Positions 7,648-11,013 of a stretch of 11,013 nucleotides of DNA are shown piece after piece. Each line of letters opens with the position of its first letter. Within the stretch, counting starts at the first letter, position 1. The notes under the pieces are model-generated. The model worked only from the letters and a program-made list of their open reading frames with translations. It made no database searches and was not told where the DNA came from. Source of the stretch: Gammaproteobacteria bacterium (GTDB lineage: Bacteria; Pseudomonadota; Gammaproteobacteria; Burkholderiales; Burkholderiaceae_C); NCBI GenBank assembly GCA_018903185.1, contig JAHIQV010000493.1, positions 1-11,013 of the forward strand, read 5' to 3'. A program made the translations under genes and the position numbers.

Positions 7648-8577
7648 ATGGACGTTTTGCTGCAGCAGATCATCAACGGCCTGGTTCTGGGCAGTATGTA
7701 TGCGCTGGTGGCGCTGGGGTACACCATGGTGTACGGCATCATCGGCTTGATCAACTTTGCGCACGGTGACGTACTCATGGTGGGTGCGCTCACCAGCTGG
7801 ACGCTGATCGGCTGGATGTCGAGTGCCTGGGCCGGCATGCCTGGCTGGCTGTTGCTGCTGGTGGCCACGCTGATCGCCATGGTGGTCTGTGGCGTGCTGA
7901 ACTTCACGATCGAGAAGCTGGCCTATCGGCCACTGCGCAATTCCCCGCGGCTCGCGCCGCTGATCACCGCCATCGGCATGTCGCTGCTGTTGCAGACCTT
8001 TGCCATGATCATCTGGGCGCCGAACCCGAAGTCCTACCCGTCGACCCTTTCGCGTGAGCCGATCGAGTTCGCCGGTGCCGTGATCTCGGTGACACAGATC
8101 ACCATCCTGGCCACCACGGTTATCACGCTGGCTTTCCTCATGTGGCTGGTCAACCGGACCAACCTGGGCCGCGCCATGCGGGCCACTGCCGAGAACCCGC
8201 GCGTGGCGGCGCTCATGGGCATCAAGCCCGACATGGTGATTTCCGCCACGTTCATCATCGGCGCCATGCTCGCGGCCATCGCAGGCGTGATGTGGGCATC
8301 GAACTATGGCACGGTGCAGCATGCCATGGGCTTCATGCCCGGCCTGAAGGCCTTCGTGGCTGCCGTCATGGGCGGCATCGGCAACCTGGCCGGTGCGGTG
8401 GTGGGCGGCGTCGCCCTGGGTCTGATCGAGTCGCTGGGTGCGGGCTACCTGGGCCAGCTGACCGGCGGCGTGCTGGGCAGCCAGTACACCGACATCTTCG
8501 CCTTCATCGTGCTGGCCCTGGTGCTGACGTTGCGGCCGTCCGGGCTGCTGGGCGAGCGTGTGGCCGACCGGGCCTGA
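7648..8577 (+). CDS. livH: Branched-chain amino acid ABC transporter permease LivH
   Basis: LivH is one of the two inner-membrane permeases of the high-affinity uptake system for leucine, isoleucine, valine and related substrates. The 309-residue protein is almost entirely hydrophobic, with about eight membrane segments. It has the family-typical N-terminal stretch ALGYTMVYGIIGLINFAHGD (22-41) and the conserved cytoplasmic loop NLGRAMRATAENPRVAALMG (172-191), which should dock an ATPase subunit. ATG 7648 is chosen because GGAG lies 8 bases upstream and MDVLLQQIINGL is the normal start. The frame is open a further 207 bases upstream, but those codons are polar and unlike any permease. The exact substrate range (amino acids, or urea/amide-type ligands) cannot be told without the binding protein. 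Confidence 0.95.
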   Translation: MDVLLQQIINGLVLGSMYALVALGYTMVYGIIGLINFAHGDVLMVGALTSWTLIGWMSSAWAGMPGWLLLLVATLIAMVVCGVLNFTIEKLAYRPLRNSPRLAPLITAIGMSLLLQTFAMIIWAPNPKSYPSTLSREPIEFAGAVISVTQITILATTVITLAFLMWLVNRTNLGRAMRATAENPRVAALMGIKPDMVISATFIIGAMLAAIAGVMWASNYGTVQHAMGFMPGLKAFVAAVMGGIGNLAGAVVGGVALGLIESLGAGYLGQLTGGVLGSQYTDIFAFIVLALVLTLRPSGLLGERVADRA

Positions 8578-8594
8578 GGGTCAAGGAACACATC

Positions 8595-9680
8595 ATGATG
8601 AACACCAAATCCGGAAAACTCATCGCCTACCTGCTGGGCGCTGTCGCGCTGCTGTTGTTGCCCATCATCCTGCAATCGACCGGGAGCAACTCCTGGGTGC
8701 GCATTGTCGACATCGCGCTGCTCTACGTGCTGCTGGCGCTGGGCCTGAACATCGTGGTTGGTTACGCCGGCCTGTTGGACCTGGGGTACATCGCCTTCTT
8801 CGCGGTGGGGGGTTACATCTTCGCTCTGGTGGGCTCGCCCCACCTCACCGACACCTTCCCGGCCATCGCGGCCATGTTCCCCAACGGTATCCACATCAGC
8901 ATCTGGCTGGTGATGATCCTGGCGGCGGGGGTCGCGGGCATTGTGGGGGTCATCCTGGGTGCGCCCACGCTCAAGTTGCGGGGTGATTACCTGGCCATCA
9001 TCACACTGGGTTTTGGCGAGATCATCCGCATCTTCCTGCTCAACATGGACCGCCCGGTGAACATCACCAACGGCCCCAAGGGCATCAGCCAGATCGACAC
9101 CATCTCGGTCTTTGGCCTGGACCTGGGCAAGCGCCTGACCATCGGTGACTACACCTTCCAGCCCGTCACGCTGTATTACTACCTGTTCCTGTTTTTCGTG
9201 GTGGGGGCGGTGATCCTCTCCTACCGCCTGCAGGACTCGCGCATCGGCCGCGCCTGGATGGCCATCCGTGAAGACGAAATCGCCGCCAAGGCCATGGGCC
9301 TGAACACGCGCAACCTCAAGCTGCTGGCTTTCGGCATGGGCGCCACGTTTGGTGGCGTCTCGGGCGTGTTGTTCGCTTCGTTCCAGCGCTTCGTGTCGCC
9401 CGAATCCTTCTCGCTGATGGAGTCGGTGATGGTCGTGGCGATGGTGGTGGTGGGTGGTATTGGCCACATCCCTGGCGTGATTCTGGGGGCCCTGTTGCTG
9501 GCCGGTTTGCCAGAGGTTCTGCGCCACGTGGCCGGTCCTCTGACCGAGTGGACCGGAGGCCGCCTGGGCCCTGAAATTCTGCGCCAGCTGCTGATTGCGC
9601 TGGCCATGGTGGTGGTGATGCTGATCCGTCCCAAGGGCTTGTGGCCCTCGCCGGAACACGGCAAATCGCTGGCGAAATGA
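8595..9680 (+). CDS. livM: Branched-chain amino acid ABC transporter permease LivM
   Basis: LivM is the second permease and forms a heterodimeric channel with LivH. The 361-residue protein is very hydrophobic. It carries the typical LLALGLNIVVGYAGLLDLGY near 46-65, LGAPTLKLRGDYLAIITLGF at 121-140 with GEII following, and the ATPase-docking loop SRIGRAWMAIREDEIAAKAM at 215-234. Two adjacent ATG codons occur (8595 and 8598). AAGGA at 8583-8587 lies 7 bases before the first, so the first is used here. The gene begins 17 bases after the livH stop. The last residues (PKGLWPSPEHGKSLAK) are a short cytoplasmic tail. Confidence 0.95.
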   Translation: MMNTKSGKLIAYLLGAVALLLLPIILQSTGSNSWVRIVDIALLYVLLALGLNIVVGYAGLLDLGYIAFFAVGGYIFALVGSPHLTDTFPAIAAMFPNGIHISIWLVMILAAGVAGIVGVILGAPTLKLRGDYLAIITLGFGEIIRIFLLNMDRPVNITNGPKGISQIDTISVFGLDLGKRLTIGDYTFQPVTLYYYLFLFFVVGAVILSYRLQDSRIGRAWMAIREDEIAAKAMGLNTRNLKLLAFGMGATFGGVSGVLFASFQRFVSPESFSLMESVMVVAMVVVGGIGHIPGVILGALLLAGLPEVLRHVAGPLTEWTGGRLGPEILRQLLIALAMVVVMLIRPKGLWPSPEHGKSLAK

Positions 9681-9695
9681 GCGGAGTCAAGTTGC

Positions 9696-10466
9696 ATGTC
9701 TGAAACCATTCTCAAAGTCGCCAACGTCTCCAAACGCTTCGGTGGCCTGCAGGCCCTGAGCGATGTGGGCATTGAAATCCTGCGCGGTCAGGTCTACGGC
9801 CTGATCGGCCCCAACGGCGCTGGCAAGACCACGTTTTTCAACGTGCTGACCGGGCTGTACACGCCCGACAGCGGCACGTTTGAACTGGCAGGAAAACCCT
9901 ACACGCCCTCGGCTGTGCACGAAGTGGCCAAGGCCGGTATCGCGCGCACCTTCCAGAACATCCGCCTGTTCGCCGAAATGACGGCGCTGGAAAACGTGAT
10001 GGTGGGGCGCCATGTGCGCACCCATTCCGGCCTGGTCGGTGCGGTGTTCCGCACGCCCGGCTTCAAGCGCGAAGAGGCTCAAATCAGGGAGCGGGCCCGC
10101 GAGCTGCTCGACTACGTGGGTATTGCCAAGTTCGCTGACTACAAGTCGCGCACGCTGAGCTACGGCGACCAGCGCCGGCTGGAGATCGCGCGCGCCCTGG
10201 CCACCGATCCGCAGCTGATCGCGCTGGACGAGCCTGCCGCCGGTATGAACGCCACCGAAAAGGTGCTGCTGCGCGAACTGATCGACCGCATCCGCAATGA
10301 CAACCGCACCATCCTGCTGATCGAACACGACGTGAAGCTGGTGATGGGCCTTTGCGACCGGGTGACGGTGCTCGATTACGGCAAGCAGTTGTCTTCCGGG
10401 ACACCGGCCGATGTGCAGAAGGACCCGAAAGTGATCGAGGCCTATCTGGGCACGGGCGGAAGCTGA
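9696..10466 (+). CDS. livG: Branched-chain amino acid ABC transporter ATP-binding protein LivG
   Basis: LivG is one of the two cytoplasmic ATPases driving the LivHM channel. The 256-residue protein has Walker A GPNGAGKT at 38-45 (Lys44), a Q-loop around TFQNIRLF (85-92), and an ABC signature in the LivG form LSYGDQRR at 154-161. Walker B LIALDEP is at 174-180 with catalytic Glu179, and the switch histidine is His211 in LLIEHD. The insertion after the Q-loop (about 105-130) and the C-terminal VIEAYLGTGG are typical of LivG and separate it from LivF. GGAG at 9683-9686 lies 9 bases before the ATG. The livM stop is 15 bases upstream, so translation is likely coupled within one operon. Confidence 0.96.
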   Translation: MSETILKVANVSKRFGGLQALSDVGIEILRGQVYGLIGPNGAGKTTFFNVLTGLYTPDSGTFELAGKPYTPSAVHEVAKAGIARTFQNIRLFAEMTALENVMVGRHVRTHSGLVGAVFRTPGFKREEAQIRERARELLDYVGIAKFADYKSRTLSYGDQRRLEIARALATDPQLIALDEPAAGMNATEKVLLRELIDRIRNDNRTILLIEHDVKLVMGLCDRVTVLDYGKQLSSGTPADVQKDPKVIEAYLGTGGS

Positions 10467-10478
10467 GGACACAAGAAC

Positions 10479-11013
10479 ATGGCAAACACACTACTCAAAA
10501 TCAGCGGCCTGAAGGTTTCTTACGGCGGCATCAAGGCCGTCAAGGGCGTCGACCTGGAAGTGCGCGAGGGCGAGCTGATCTCGCTCATCGGCTCCAACGG
10601 CGCGGGCAAGACCACCACCATGAAGGCGGTGACCGGTTCGTTGGCCTTTGAAGGCGGCGACATCGAATACCTGGGCCAGAGCATCAAGGGCCGCGGTGCC
10701 TGGGACCTGGTCCGGCTGGGGCTGGCCATGGTGCCGGAAGGCCGGGGCGTGTTCACCCGGATGAGCATCACCGAGAACCTCCAGATGGGCGCCTACATCC
10801 GCAACGACAAGGCGGGCATCGCCAACGACATCGAGCGCATGTTCGGCATCTTTCCGCGCCTGAAAGAACGCAAGGACCAGCTGGCCGGAACGATGAGCGG
10901 CGGCGAGCAGCAGATGCTGGCCATGGCGCGTGCGCTCATGAGCCAGCCCAAGGTGCTGCTGCTGGACGAGCCTTCCATGGGCCTGTCGCCCATCATGGTG
11001 GACAAGATCTTCG
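10479..11013 (+). CDS. livF: Branched-chain amino acid ABC transporter ATP-binding protein LivF (partial, 3' end outside window)
   Basis: LivF is the second ATPase, pairing with LivG. The first 178 residues are present; family members are usually about 235-240 long, so roughly 60 are missing at the right edge. Visible motifs are Walker A GSNGAGKT at 38-45, the LivF-typical MVPEGRGVFTRMSITENL at 84-101, the ABC signature MSGGEQQ at 139-145 and Walker B LLLDEP at 160-165 (Asp163, Glu164). The D-loop and the first residues after it (SMGLSPIMVDKIF) are also visible. The start is ATG 10479. GAGG at 10465-10468 overlaps the livG stop codon and lies 10 bases upstream. The switch histidine lies beyond the edge. 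Confidence 0.95.
   Translation, partial: MANTLLKISGLKVSYGGIKAVKGVDLEVREGELISLIGSNGAGKTTTMKAVTGSLAFEGGDIEYLGQSIKGRGAWDLVRLGLAMVPEGRGVFTRMSITENLQMGAYIRNDKAGIANDIERMFGIFPRLKERKDQLAGTMSGGEQQMLAMARALMSQPKVLLLDEPSMGLSPIMVDKIF

Noticed and set aside
8445..9659. 404-codon frame antisense to livM
   Set aside because: The product is mostly His, Gln, Asp and Arg, as expected for the complement of hydrophobic codons. It has no motif.

Overview
The window is a high-GC stretch of ordinary bacterial chromosome. Gene content and order (tail of a DesA-type desaturase, rpmG/rpmB, trxB, a Crp/Fnr-type regulator, ftsK, lolA, rarA, then a liv transporter operon) point to a betaproteobacterium of the order Burkholderiales, most likely Comamonadaceae (Acidovorax/Hydrogenophaga-like). 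This placement is inferred from the look of the proteins and the gene order; no search was run.

Layout. Positions 1-316 carry the 3' end of a plus-strand gene, read as the C-terminal tail of a fatty acid desaturase. It converges on the minus-strand pair rpmB-rpmG (ribosomal proteins L28 and L33). The gap between them holds a GC-rich palindromic element and a perfect 17-bp stem that can terminate transcription from both sides. Next comes minus-strand trxB (thioredoxin reductase), divergent from a plus-strand Crp/Fnr-type regulator. Then follows the plus-strand series ftsK, lolA, rarA: chromosome translocation at division, lipoprotein transport through the periplasm, and rescue of stalled forks. 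From 7648 to the right edge is a branched-chain amino acid ABC transporter operon in the order livH, livM, livG, livF. livF is cut by the window end. No periplasmic binding protein (LivJ/LivK type) is visible here.

The liv genes form one unit: two permeases (LivH, LivM) and two ATPases (LivG, LivF), each with its own Shine-Dalgarno sequence and gaps of 12-17 bases. The 226-base gap upstream of livH is the only part that looks more than routine. It contains a plausible sigma-70 promoter followed at once by a hairpin with a T-run, a competing complementary pair, and a small hairpin just before the ribosome binding site. This arrangement would suit transcription attenuation but is unproven.

I found no mobile element, CRISPR array, tRNA or rRNA, toxin-antitoxin or defence system, and no clear sign of a previously undescribed system. 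No gap without a gene exceeds 300 bases.
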